A DNA stretch of 64,000 bases from Fusobacterium sp. FSA-380-WT-3A (GTDB taxonomy: Bacteria > Fusobacteriota > Fusobacteriia > Fusobacteriales > Fusobacteriaceae): the NCBI RefSeq assembly GCF_012843705.1, contig NZ_JABAFQ010000002.1, positions 124,001 to 188,000 on the forward strand, written 5' to 3'. The position numbers were made by a program, and so were the translations under genes. The notes beneath the pieces are model-generated. The model was not told where the DNA came from. It searched no databases and saw nothing but the letters and a program-made list of their open reading frames with translations. Of this stretch, positions 34,733-44,726 are shown piece by piece (the first letter of the stretch is position 1; each line of letters opens with the position of its first letter).

Positions 34733-35863
34733 TTATTTTTTTAAAATTGTTCCAGTAAACATTCTATCTGTTCTTACTCCTGGTTTTATTTCTCCATTTA
34801 TTGAATAAACCTTATTATTGATTATAACTAATCCTTCTCCACATGGTGCATCAAATGGTATTTCTCCTAATGTTCTCCATTGATTTTTAGTAGCATTATA
34901 TACTAATATGTCTTTATTCCAGTTAAAATCTTTAGGGTCTGCTCCAAAATATCCAGCTTTATATTTTTCTAATTTTTTACCTTTTAAAGTTCCTAAATTA
35001 TGATTTGCATCATCCCAAATAGTTTTATCAAATCCTCCAATAACTAACATTTCTGAATCATTTAATTTAACTGAATTTGCTCCTAATACTGATATTTCTT
35101 TTCCATCTAATTCTACAGAAGCAACTTTTGTCCATTCATTAGTTATAAAATTATATTTGTAACCATCTGTATAAGCTATTGAAGTTCCTCCACCAAATAC
35201 ATATAATTCTCCATTTAATATTTGTCCTACTGCTTGAGTTCTTCCATCTGCTCCTGGAATTGGTGCTAATTCTTTAACTTCTTTAGTTGTTAAATCATAT
35301 GACCATAATTTATTTGTAGCTTGACCATTTTGTTTTCCAGCAAATACATATAATTTTCCATCTTTTTCAACTACTCCACCATTTTGTAGTGTAAATGGTA
35401 AATCTCCTACTTTCTCAACTTTTAATTTTCCTTCTACAACAGTTACTAATAAAATATCATTATCTCCTTCTGGATTAGTTGACCCTCCTACATAATATAT
35501 TCCATCTTTTGTTGTTACAGAAGCTCCATACCCTATTTCATTTATCCAATTAATATGATCAACTGTATTTAATTTACTTCCATCAGTTTCTAATAAGTAT
35601 ATATCTGAATATGTTTTTTTAGCCCCACCAACAGCAACTGGTTCAAATGGAAAGTTTGCCCCTCCACCTACAACAACATATTTATTTTCAAGTGTTCCTG
35701 ATAAAACTCCAGCTACTCCAATATTCTTTTCAAATCCTTTTTGTGCTGGTAAATTTCCTGCATGCTCCCAAGTTATTTTTTTCTCTACATTAGGAGCCTT
35801 TACATTTGTACATCCTGTTAAAGCTAAAATAGAAATAAGTGAAACTAAAGCAAATTTTTTCAT
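34733..35863 (-). CDS. nanM: N-acetylneuraminate epimerase (sialic acid mutarotase), lipoprotein
   Basis: 376 residues. Lipobox LALTGC (Cys at about 18) followed by a six-bladed Kelch beta-propeller (repeats such as KYVVVGGGANFPFEP, KLYVFAGKQNGQATN, ELYVFGGGTSIAYTD, EMLVIGGFDKT). It speeds conversion of alpha- to beta-N-acetylneuraminate, the form taken up by SiaP. First gene of the operon, directly downstream of a strong promoter. A lipid anchor rather than a soluble periplasmic form is notable. Confidence 0.92.
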   Translation of the reverse strand: MKKFALVSLISILALTGCTNVKAPNVEKKITWEHAGNLPAQKGFEKNIGVAGVLSGTLENKYVVVGGGANFPFEPVAVGGAKKTYSDIYLLETDGSKLNTVDHINWINEIGYGASVTTKDGIYYVGGSTNPEGDNDILLVTVVEGKLKVEKVGDLPFTLQNGGVVEKDGKLYVFAGKQNGQATNKLWSYDLTTKEVKELAPIPGADGRTQAVGQILNGELYVFGGGTSIAYTDGYKYNFITNEWTKVASVELDGKEISVLGANSVKLNDSEMLVIGGFDKTIWDDANHNLGTLKGKKLEKYKAGYFGADPKDFNWNKDILVYNATKNQWRTLGEIPFDAPCGEGLVIINNKVYSINGEIKPGVRTDRMFTGTILKK

Positions 35864-35898
35864 ACAATCCCTCCATAATTTTATTTTTTATAAAAACT

Positions 35899-35910
35899 GT
35901 TCTCGTGTTC
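35899..35910 (-). promoter_or_regulatory. Possible operator in the sialic operon leader
   Basis: Minus-strand GAACACGAGAAC, just downstream of the -10 element. It has the central CG typical of LacI-family operators but only partial dyad symmetry. Assigned by position only. Confidence 0.3.
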
Positions 35911-35918
35911 ATATTCTA

Positions 35919-35947
35919 AATATACATTCTTTTTTAAAAAAAGTCAA
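35919..35947 (-). promoter_or_regulatory. Promoter of the nanM-lacI-siaP-siaQM operon
   Basis: -35 TTGACT (complement of 35942-35947), 17-bp spacer, -10 TATATT (complement of 35919-35924). A leader of about 50 nt precedes nanM. Confidence 0.8.
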
Positions 35948-36033
35948 TAGTTTTTTCATTTTTTATTAAAAAAAAATATTTTTAACTTTTTTAGAACATT
36001 TTTTAATTTTAACTATGATATTATATTTTTTAT

Positions 36034-36077
36034 AAAAAAATAGCTGAGTAAAAATTTTTCTTAATTTACTCAACTAT
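36034..36077 (-). terminator. Terminator downstream of rny
   Basis: Minus-strand TAGTTGAGTAAA with TTTACTCAGCTA (one G-U pair), followed by T7. Confidence 0.75.
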
Positions 36078-36093
36078 TTAAAATTATTTTTAT

Positions 36094-37659
36094 TTATCTT
36101 GCATATTCTGTAGCTCTTGTTTCTCTTAGAATAGTAACTTTTATTTGACCAGGATATTGCATTGTATCTTCTATTTTCTTAGCCATATCTCTTGCCATGA
36201 TTATAGCTTCATCATCTGAAATTGTTTCGGGATTAACTATTATCCTCATTTCTCTTCCAGCCTGAATTGCATAAGATGATTCAACTCCTTTAAATGAATT
36301 TGCTATCTCTTCTAAAGAAGCCAATCTTTTTAAATAAGCTGATAAAGTTTCTCTTCTTGAACCAGGTCTAGAAGCTGATACAGCATCTGCTGCTTGAACT
36401 AATACAGCCTCAACTGTTTTCTTTTCAACTTCGTTATGATGTGCCATTACAGCATTTATAACATCTTCTTTTTCTCCAAATTTTCTTAAAAATTCTCCAC
36501 CAATAATTGCATGTGAAGATTCTGTTTCATGGTCTAAAACTTTTCCAATATCATGTAAAAGTCCTGCTCTCTTAGCTAATTTCACATTACATCCTAACTC
36601 TGCAGCCAAAACTCCACAAAGTTTTGCCACTTCTATTGAATGCACTAATACATTTTGTCCATAACTTGTTCTATACTTTAATTTTCCTAAAGTTTTTACA
36701 ATTTCTGGATGAAGTCCTTGTACTCCAACTTCTAATATAGCTTGTTCTCCAGCATCTATAATATCTTTTTCAATTTCTTTTCTAGCTTTATTAACTAATT
36801 CTTCTATTTTTCCTGGATGTATTCTTCCATCAGAAATTAATTTATCAATAGCTCTTCTTGCTACTTCTCTCTTTACTCCATCATAACTTGAAAGAACTAC
36901 CGCTTCTGGAGTATCATCTATAATTACATCTACCCCTGTTAAAGATTCTATAGTTCTTATATTTCTTCCTTCTCTTCCAATAATTCTTCCTTTCATTTCA
37001 TCGTTTGGAAGATTTACAACTGATACTGTTGAATCTACAACATATTCAGAAGCAGCTTTTCCTATAGCTGTTGAAATTATTCTCTTAGCCATATCTTCTT
37101 TTGTTTCTTCTAATCTAGCTTCATAATCTTTTATAACCATTGCTGTTTCATGAGTTAAACTATCTTTTAATTTAGAAATAAGAAGTTCTTTAGCATCATT
37201 TTTAGAAAGTCCTGATATTTTTTCAAGCTCTTCTTCTTCTTTTAATTTTAAATTTTCTATTTCTTGTAATTTTTCTTCTAAAACTTCCTCTTGTTTTTCA
37301 AGCTCTAATGTTTTTTGTTCTATTTTTTCTAATTTATTATCAATATTTTCTTCTTTTCTTGTTATTCTTAATTCTTTTTGTAAGATTTCGTTTTTAGAAG
37401 CTTTTATTTCTTTCTCTGCTTCCTCTTTTATTTGATAAGCTATCTCTTTAGCTTTTAATTCTATATCTTTTTTTACGATTAAAGCTTCAGATTCAGCATT
37501 TTTTATTATTTCTTTAGCTTTGATTTGCCCTTTTAATTGTTCATCTTCCATATTTTTTAATTCTTCTATTTTTTTATCTATAACAGACTTTTTGTATAAT
37601 AAGGCAAAAATTATACTAAGTCCGATTATTCCTAATCCTACTCCTAATATATAATTCAT
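36094..37659 (-). CDS. rny: Ribonuclease Y
   Basis: 521 residues, full length. N-terminal membrane anchor (about 3-19), a long coiled coil (about 25-205), KH RNA-binding domain (NDEMKGRIIGREGRNIRTIE, about 215-245) and HD hydrolase domain (LLHDIGKVLDHE, AVMAHHNEVE). It is the main endoribonuclease starting mRNA decay in bacteria without RNase E. Here it is last in an operon with an anti-sigma-like kinase and its antagonist (23 nt gap). Confidence 0.97.
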   Translation of the reverse strand: MNYILGVGLGIIGLSIIFALLYKKSVIDKKIEELKNMEDEQLKGQIKAKEIIKNAESEALIVKKDIELKAKEIAYQIKEEAEKEIKASKNEILQKELRITRKEENIDNKLEKIEQKTLELEKQEEVLEEKLQEIENLKLKEEEELEKISGLSKNDAKELLISKLKDSLTHETAMVIKDYEARLEETKEDMAKRIISTAIGKAASEYVVDSTVSVVNLPNDEMKGRIIGREGRNIRTIESLTGVDVIIDDTPEAVVLSSYDGVKREVARRAIDKLISDGRIHPGKIEELVNKARKEIEKDIIDAGEQAILEVGVQGLHPEIVKTLGKLKYRTSYGQNVLVHSIEVAKLCGVLAAELGCNVKLAKRAGLLHDIGKVLDHETESSHAIIGGEFLRKFGEKEDVINAVMAHHNEVEKKTVEAVLVQAADAVSASRPGSRRETLSAYLKRLASLEEIANSFKGVESSYAIQAGREMRIIVNPETISDDEAIIMARDMAKKIEDTMQYPGQIKVTILRETRATEYAR

Positions 37660-37682
37660 ATTTTATCCTTTCACACACTTTA

Positions 37683-38033
37683 TTATTTATTAAAATTTTC
37701 TAACGCTTCCTTTTCTGTTTCATATATTTCAAATAATTCATCTAATCCTATCATTTCAAATATTGATTTTATATGTTCACTTAATTTTACTAATTTTATA
37801 TCTCCACCAATTTCTCTAGCTGATTTTAATTTTCCTCTTAAAATACCTAATGCTAAACTATTAATATGTTCAACTTCTTCAAAATTAATGATGAAATTTT
37901 TTCCTCCCTCTTCGATTTCATGGGAAATTTTATCTTTTAATTGAGGAGCTACTAAAGCATCTAATTCTCCAGTTATATTATATATAATAATTTCTCCCTC
38001 TCTTTTTTCTACAATACTAAATTCTGTATTCAT
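37683..38033 (-). CDS. STAS-domain anti-sigma factor antagonist-like protein (RsbV/SpoIIAA type)
   Basis: 116 residues forming a single STAS domain: IIYNITGELDALVAPQLK at the N-terminus and HINSLALGILRGKLKSAREI containing the phosphorylatable serine, S59. It begins one base after the kinase-like gene. In Bacillus such pairs switch a sigma factor. No sigma-B-type gene is nearby, so its partner and output are unknown. Confidence 0.88.
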   Translation of the reverse strand: MNTEFSIVEKREGEIIIYNITGELDALVAPQLKDKISHEIEEGGKNFIINFEEVEHINSLALGILRGKLKSAREIGGDIKLVKLSEHIKSIFEMIGLDELFEIYETEKEALENFNK

Positions 38034-38034
38034 A

Positions 38035-38448
38035 TTATTTTTCCTCCTTTAATCTTTTTTCTACTTTAAATTTAGTTCCATTTATCTTTTTTTCAATTTT
38101 AAAATTATCTGACATTTTTTTGGCTATCATTAAACCCATTCCGCCTTCTTCTTTACTCATTTTTGAATCATCAAAGCCTACACCATTATCTTCAACAACT
38201 AATTTAATTAGATCTTTATCTTTTTCTATACAAATTATAAGCTCTCCAGGTTTATATTGATATCCATGCTCTACCACATTAGTAGCTAATTCATCAGTTA
38301 TAGTTAATATTTCCATAATAGTTCTCTCATCAATTTTATAACTATTTAGATATGTCCTTATAAGTGCTCTTATAACAGATAAATTCTCTAAAGTTGATGA
38401 GATTGAAATTCTTATTTCATTTTTTTTTGAATTACTATTCTCTTCCAT
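38035..38448 (-). CDS. ATP-binding anti-sigma/serine kinase-like protein (RsbW/SpoIIAB type)
   Basis: 137 residues with GHKL ATPase boxes: TDELATNVVEHGYQYKPGEL (N box), LVVEDNGVGFDD (G1) and EGGMGLMIAKKMSD (G2). It would phosphorylate the STAS serine of the next gene. It overlaps the upstream lipoprotein gene by 14 bases. The usual anti-sigma target is not visible here, so the kinase may act on another regulator. Confidence 0.88.
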   Translation of the reverse strand: MEENSNSKKNEIRISISSTLENLSVIRALIRTYLNSYKIDERTIMEILTITDELATNVVEHGYQYKPGELIICIEKDKDLIKLVVEDNGVGFDDSKMSKEEGGMGLMIAKKMSDNFKIEKKINGTKFKVEKRLKEEK

Positions 38449-38944
38449 CCTTTACTCTTGTTATCCTCCATTCTCCATCAATAATTTCATACTCTAGTGA
38501 CAGATAGATAACCTCCTCTAAAAATAAAAATGCTACTTTATTTTTTGCAGTTTTTTTATAAAATTTCGGTTTACTAAAAACTATATTTACTCCAGAAAAA
38601 TTAGAATTTTTTAATATATCTATAATTTTTCTATTTGAAATATTATTTTCAAATCTATCCTCTATCTCTAAAATTTGATTATTTTTTATGGAAATTGTTA
38701 ATGTCCTTAAAAAATTATCTAGTTCTTTTTTATAAAACTTTTTTTCTTCTAAACATTCTTTAAATTTTTTTTCTAAATCTTTATTTTGAATTTTTTGGAG
38801 TTCTGATTCTAATTTTTCTAATTCCCAATTATCACAATACTTTTCACATATTTTTAAATTATTTATTTTATCTGTATTTTTATTTTGAACATTGCTACAA
38901 CCTATAAACAATAAAAATATAATTAAGAATGATATTTTTTTCAT
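38435..38944 (-). CDS. Lipoprotein, start of the RsbW/RsbV/rny operon
   Basis: 169 residues with lipobox LLFIGC (Cys at about 16). The mature part starts with a Lys/Asn/Glu-rich helical region (about 20-85) and ends in a beta-rich segment (FKKTAKNKVAFLFLEEVIYL-like, about 130-165), in the manner of SnoaL/NTF2-like small lipoproteins. No family recognised. The 3' end overlaps the kinase gene, so a surface protein is co-expressed with the switch module. Confidence 0.7.
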   Translation of the reverse strand: MKKISFLIIFLLFIGCSNVQNKNTDKINNLKICEKYCDNWELEKLESELQKIQNKDLEKKFKECLEEKKFYKKELDNFLRTLTISIKNNQILEIEDRFENNISNRKIIDILKNSNFSGVNIVFSKPKFYKKTAKNKVAFLFLEEVIYLSLEYEIIDGEWRITRVKDGRE

Positions 38945-38999
38945 CTTTTTCTCCTAGAAATCTTATTCTATAATACCATAAGTATTTGATTTTATCAAG

Positions 39000-39917
39000 T
39001 TAATTGTTAGTTTGTAATCTGTAAAATAAGTTTTTTATCTGAATTAATATACTTTCTTCTGATTGTTCATCTAGATTAAACCAAATATAGTCATCTTGAT
39101 TTCTAAACCAAGTAAGTTGTCTTTTTGCATATCTTCTTGAATTTCTTTTTATATTTGAAATAGCTTCTTCTAAAGATATTTCTCCATTAAAATAATCTAT
39201 AATTTCACTATATCCTATTATATTTATTTTTTTTATTATATCTTTTCCATATTTTTCACAAATATTTTTAACTTCTTCAACAAGACCCTTTTCAATCATT
39301 ATATCTACTCTTTTGTTTATTCTATTGTATAAATTTTCCCTATCTCTAGTTAGACATACTTTTAAAAATGAATAATTATTATTCTTTATATTTTTTTTAG
39401 ACACTTTTGAAAATTTTTCTCCTGTTAAAAGACAAACTTCCAAGGCTCTTTCTAATCTTTTTCTATTGTTTATATGAATATTTTCAATACTTTCATAATC
39501 TAATTCTTTCAATTTTTTATATAATTCATCTACTGATAATTCTGATAATTTTTTTCTTAAATTATCATCCCCTGAAGGTAAATCAGAAAGTCCTTCTGTT
39601 ATAGCTCCTATGTAAAGACCTGTTCCACCTGTCAGAATAATATTTTTATTTTCTTTTTCTGTTTCTTCCAATATCTTATCTACTTCTTTTTGATAATCTC
39701 CAACACTATATTTTGAAATAGGTTCTACAACATCTAACATAAAATGTTTTATCCCATTCATTTCTTCTTCTAAAATCTTTGCAGTTCCTATATTCATATC
39801 TTTATAAACTTGTGCTGAATCAGAAGAAATAATATAACAATCTAATTCTTTTGCTAACTTTAAAGATAAATCTGTTTTTCCAACACCTGTAGGTCCAGCT
39901 ATAACTATTCCTTTCAT
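39000..39917 (-). CDS. miaA: tRNA dimethylallyltransferase
   Basis: 305 residues. P-loop AGPTGVGKTDLSLKLA, DSAQVYKDMNIGTAK, the dimethylallyl-binding TGGTGLYI, and the tRNA-binding SRRYAKRQLTWFRNQ. It puts the isopentenyl group on A37 of tRNA, the substrate of MiaB (8074-9393). It follows obgE by 11 nt. Confidence 0.97.
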   Translation of the reverse strand: MKGIVIAGPTGVGKTDLSLKLAKELDCYIISSDSAQVYKDMNIGTAKILEEEMNGIKHFMLDVVEPISKYSVGDYQKEVDKILEETEKENKNIILTGGTGLYIGAITEGLSDLPSGDDNLRKKLSELSVDELYKKLKELDYESIENIHINNRKRLERALEVCLLTGEKFSKVSKKNIKNNNYSFLKVCLTRDRENLYNRINKRVDIMIEKGLVEEVKNICEKYGKDIIKKINIIGYSEIIDYFNGEISLEEAISNIKRNSRRYAKRQLTWFRNQDDYIWFNLDEQSEESILIQIKNLFYRLQTNN

Positions 39918-39928
39918 AAAAACCTCTA

Positions 39929-41215
<1,287 letters not shown>

Positions 41216-41281
41216 CTATTCTCCTTATTTCAATTTTATTTTTTACAGATTATCTCTATTTTATTATATCATTTTTTATTA

Positions 41282-41328
41282 TAAAAAAAAAGCTCTCTAA
41301 ATATTTTTTTAAATATTTGAGAACTTTT
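41282..41328 (-). terminator. Terminator of the acyl-ACP synthetase/acyltransferase gene
   Basis: Minus-strand AAGTTCTCAAATATTT with AAATATTTAGAGAGCTT, then T9. Confidence 0.75.
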
Positions 41329-41339
41329 TATTTCAAATT

Positions 41340-43823
41340 TTATTTATCTTCTTTTAATTCTTTTGCTATTATTTCTTTTATTTTCTCAGCAAACTCTTCA
41401 TGAGAAAGATTTTTATCTGGATAAACTTTATCCAAAAATTCAATACTTACTTTTCCAGAATGAGGATATTTAGAATCTGGTGGATAAACATCATAAGCAC
41501 CTTTTATTACAAATGGAACTACTGGAATATTTAATTCTTGAGCTAATATAGCAAAGAATTTTTTAAATTTTCCTAATTTCCCATCTCTTGTTCTTGTTCC
41601 CTCTGGAAAAATAACAATATTGTATCCTGATTTTATTGCTTTACCTAAAAGTTGTAAAGAGTTAATAAGATTTTTATTAATATCAACTAAAATTATATTT
41701 GAATTTTCTCCCATAAATTTCATATAAGATTTTTCAAAATATTTAGACTTTGCAAAATAGCAAGTTTTGTCTAATATATCATTAGAAAAAGTTTGATTCA
41801 GCATAAAGCCGTCTAAGAAACTTTGATGATTTCCAGCAAATATAACTGGTTCATCTGTTCTTGTTTTTTCTAAACCTTTTTTATTTATTTTTATATAGAA
41901 AGTAAATACAAATATCTTTAAAAGAAGTTTTACAAATTTTCCAACTAAATTTGATTTAGGAAAACTTGTAACATTAACTTCTGCTGTTAATAAATCTTTC
42001 CATTTTACATTAGCATGATTAACTTCTTCTTTTGATGACTTTTCAACATATTCAGCTAATTTCTCTACAGTTGCATTTTCTACTAAAGTTTTTTCATCTA
42101 TTTTTATTCCAAAAGTACTTTCGATAAATGTTAATAACTCAACTGTTTCCAATGAGTCTAATCCTAAATCTAATTCTAAATGGTCTTTTGGAGATATAGG
42201 TTTGTTTTTTAAAGATTTTATATATGTTGAGATTTCTTTATATTCTTCTGTATTAGGTTCTTTAATTTCTTTTTTCTCAACTTTCTTTTCAGTTAATAAA
42301 TCTTTAAGCATAAATCTTCTAAGTTTTCCTATTTTTGTTTTAGGAAATTCCTCTTGAACTATTTTTACATCTAAAACTTTTTTATAGCTTGGAGCTTGTT
42401 TATTATACTCATCAATTACTCCTAATTTAAAAGTTTCTAAAATATTTGTTATTCCTTCATCATGTAATTTATAAAAATCTGGATATATCAATGCTGTTAA
42501 TTTATCTTCATAATCTATAATGGCAATTTCTTTTATTAAATCAGTTTTAGCCCCTATCCATTGTTCTATCTCAATAGGATTTATATTTTTTCCATTAGAT
42601 AAAACTATCATCTCTTTTTTTCTACCTGTAACATAAAGATTATTTCCAATAACATGTCCTAAATCTCCAGTATAAAACCAACCATCTTTTATAACTTCTG
42701 CAGTAGCTTCAGGTTTATTATAATAACCTTTCATTACATTTCTTCCTTTAACTAAAATTTCTCCCTCATCAGTAATTTTTACTTCAACATCATTTATTAT
42801 TTCTCCAGCTGAGCCTGGTACTACTTTATTGATTGGTGTAAAACTTACCATTGGAGCTGTTTCTGTAAGTCCATATCCTTCACAAATATCAAATCCTAAA
42901 GTTAAAAAATCTTCTGATATTTGTTTATCTAATTTAGAGCCTCCTGAAACAAAGAAACGAACAGCGCCACCAAATCCCTCATGGACTTTTTTAAATATTT
43001 TTTTACTAAAAGATTTATTATTTATTTTTTTAGCAATATTAAATATTCCTCTAGTTATTACTTTTTCATTTATTTTCCCCATTATTTTTTTATGTAACAT
43101 TTCCCATAATTTTGGAACTCCAATAATAATAGTAATTTTATATTTTTTTAAAGCATCTACAAGAGCTTGAGAGGAAACTTCTTTTAAAAATATCAATGTT
43201 GAATTATAAACTATTGGTAATAATCCAGAACCTAATAGAGGAAGTATGTGATGCATTGGCAATATTCCTAAAACTCTATCTTCTGAATTAAACATTTTAT
43301 ATTTCATCAACCCTTCTAAGTTAACTAACAAATTGTCAAAAGTAAGCATAACTCCTTTAGGATTTCCTGTAGTTCCAGAAGTATAAAGAATAAACATTAT
43401 CTTATTTTTTTCTTCTTTTTCATCAATTTCTATTTTTAAATCACTTCCACTATAGTTAAGTGGGACTTCCTCTCCTATAATAATTTTTATATGAAGTCCA
43501 GATAATTCTACACCTTTTTTTGCTTCCTCATACGTTTTATGAGAACAAATAATATATTTAGGAGTACAATCTTTTAAATAATAAACTAATTCTTCTCCAG
43601 TAAAGCTACCATCTAAATTTACGGATATTCCTCTTTTATCAAAAATACCCATCAATCCATATAAAATCTCTGGTCTATTTTCCATAAAAATAACTACTCT
43701 ATCATCTCTTTGAATATCTAGTTTTTCTGAAAAACTTTTAGCTCTTCTTGTTGTTTCTGTATAAGTTATTTTTTTATCATCATATACAAGTGCAACTTTT
43801 TCACTTTCTTTTAAAAATATCAC
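41340..43823 (-). CDS. Three-domain acyl-activating enzyme/ACP/1-acylglycerol-phosphate acyltransferase
   Basis: 827 residues, GTG start at 43823 behind AAGGAG. About 1-510 is an AMP-forming acyl-CoA/ACP synthetase (LYTSGTTGNPKGVML, GYGLTETAPMVSF, WFYTGDLGHV, KKMI-type KEMIVLSNGKN). About 540-615 is an acyl carrier domain with phosphopantetheine serine S557 in DLGLDSLETVELL. About 645-827 is a PlsC acyltransferase (NHQSFLDGFM, FPEGTRTRDGKLGKFKK). It resembles E. coli Aas, which re-acylates lysophospholipids, but with reversed order and its own carrier domain. Fatty acid scavenging straight into phospholipid is inferred. Confidence 0.9.
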   Translation of the reverse strand: MIFLKESEKVALVYDDKKITYTETTRRAKSFSEKLDIQRDDRVVIFMENRPEILYGLMGIFDKRGISVNLDGSFTGEELVYYLKDCTPKYIICSHKTYEEAKKGVELSGLHIKIIIGEEVPLNYSGSDLKIEIDEKEEKNKIMFILYTSGTTGNPKGVMLTFDNLLVNLEGLMKYKMFNSEDRVLGILPMHHILPLLGSGLLPIVYNSTLIFLKEVSSQALVDALKKYKITIIIGVPKLWEMLHKKIMGKINEKVITRGIFNIAKKINNKSFSKKIFKKVHEGFGGAVRFFVSGGSKLDKQISEDFLTLGFDICEGYGLTETAPMVSFTPINKVVPGSAGEIINDVEVKITDEGEILVKGRNVMKGYYNKPEATAEVIKDGWFYTGDLGHVIGNNLYVTGRKKEMIVLSNGKNINPIEIEQWIGAKTDLIKEIAIIDYEDKLTALIYPDFYKLHDEGITNILETFKLGVIDEYNKQAPSYKKVLDVKIVQEEFPKTKIGKLRRFMLKDLLTEKKVEKKEIKEPNTEEYKEISTYIKSLKNKPISPKDHLELDLGLDSLETVELLTFIESTFGIKIDEKTLVENATVEKLAEYVEKSSKEEVNHANVKWKDLLTAEVNVTSFPKSNLVGKFVKLLLKIFVFTFYIKINKKGLEKTRTDEPVIFAGNHQSFLDGFMLNQTFSNDILDKTCYFAKSKYFEKSYMKFMGENSNIILVDINKNLINSLQLLGKAIKSGYNIVIFPEGTRTRDGKLGKFKKFFAILAQELNIPVVPFVIKGAYDVYPPDSKYPHSGKVSIEFLDKVYPDKNLSHEEFAEKIKEIIAKELKEDK

Positions 43824-43917
43824 AATACTTCTCCTTTTTTATATAACAGTTGTTAGAAATCTTACATTATTATATCACAGTAGTTTTTTTTTGACAATAT
43901 CATAAAGGTTTTATTTT

Positions 43918-44625
43918 TTATTTTATTAACAAACTTTTTTCAAAATATTTTTCATCTTCTCCATAAATAAATAAAACTGTATTTTTAGGAATTCTAGTTA
44001 ATATATTTTTTACTGAACTTAATGGAATAGCTGGACATCCTTCTGTTCTTCCTAAAAATCCATATTGATTTAAATAACTTTCTTCTGATTCTAAAGCTCC
44101 ATGTAGTACTACTCCTCTTAAAAATGCATTTGAATTTATTTCTTTTTCTAATCCTTTTAATCTAATTGAATATCCATATTTTCCTCTATAATGATTTCTG
44201 GTTAAGAAAAATCCCATTGAACTTTTATAAGAGTTTGGTTGGTCTGAAAAACTAATAGCTTTTTCTACCCCACTATTTTTCCCATGAGCCACATAAGTTT
44301 CTGCCTCCATTTCTCCCTTTAAAAGATTTATAAGATAAAATCTTTTTTCAGAAGATTTTTTGGAAAAATCTATAATTATTAAATAATTTTTATCTTTATT
44401 TTTTATTTTATTATAACCGCCTACAGCCATTTTAAAAATCTTAAAATCTATTTTTTCTGTTAACTTACTTTTTTTATAAAATTCTTTTAATGAAATCTTG
44501 TCTAGTAAATTTTTTTCTATTTTAATATTTTCTACTTCCTGATTAATTTTCTCCATTTCCTCTTGTGAAAAACTAATAAAACTTATAACTAAAAAACTAA
44601 GCATAAAAAGAATCTTTTTCATCAT
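43918..44625 (-). CDS. Secreted murein L,D-transpeptidase catalytic domain protein (YkuD_2 type)
   Basis: 235 residues with signal peptide (MMKKILFMLSFLVISFISFS). The C-terminal domain shows the family features: YLIIIDFSKKSSEKRFYLIN, VAHGKNSG, GFFLTRNHYRGKYGYSIRL, VVLHGA and the catalytic motif FLGRTEGCPAIP (Cys near 208). It is likely a peptidoglycan L,D-transpeptidase or carboxypeptidase. Start is ATGATG after GAGGT. Confidence 0.85.
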   Translation of the reverse strand: MMKKILFMLSFLVISFISFSQEEMEKINQEVENIKIEKNLLDKISLKEFYKKSKLTEKIDFKIFKMAVGGYNKIKNKDKNYLIIIDFSKKSSEKRFYLINLLKGEMEAETYVAHGKNSGVEKAISFSDQPNSYKSSMGFFLTRNHYRGKYGYSIRLKGLEKEINSNAFLRGVVLHGALESEESYLNQYGFLGRTEGCPAIPLSSVKNILTRIPKNTVLFIYGEDEKYFEKSLLIK

Positions 44626-44726
44626 ACCTCTTTTCTAAATTTTCTTTGAATTTTTTTTATTTATATTGTAATATTATCATATAGTGATAAATAAATCAAA
44701 ATTTATTAATTATTTTAGGAGGATAT

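Noticed and set aside
35899-35910. GAACACGAGAAC as a proven LacI operator
   Set aside because: Symmetry is only partial and no second copy was found; kept only as a low-confidence candidate.
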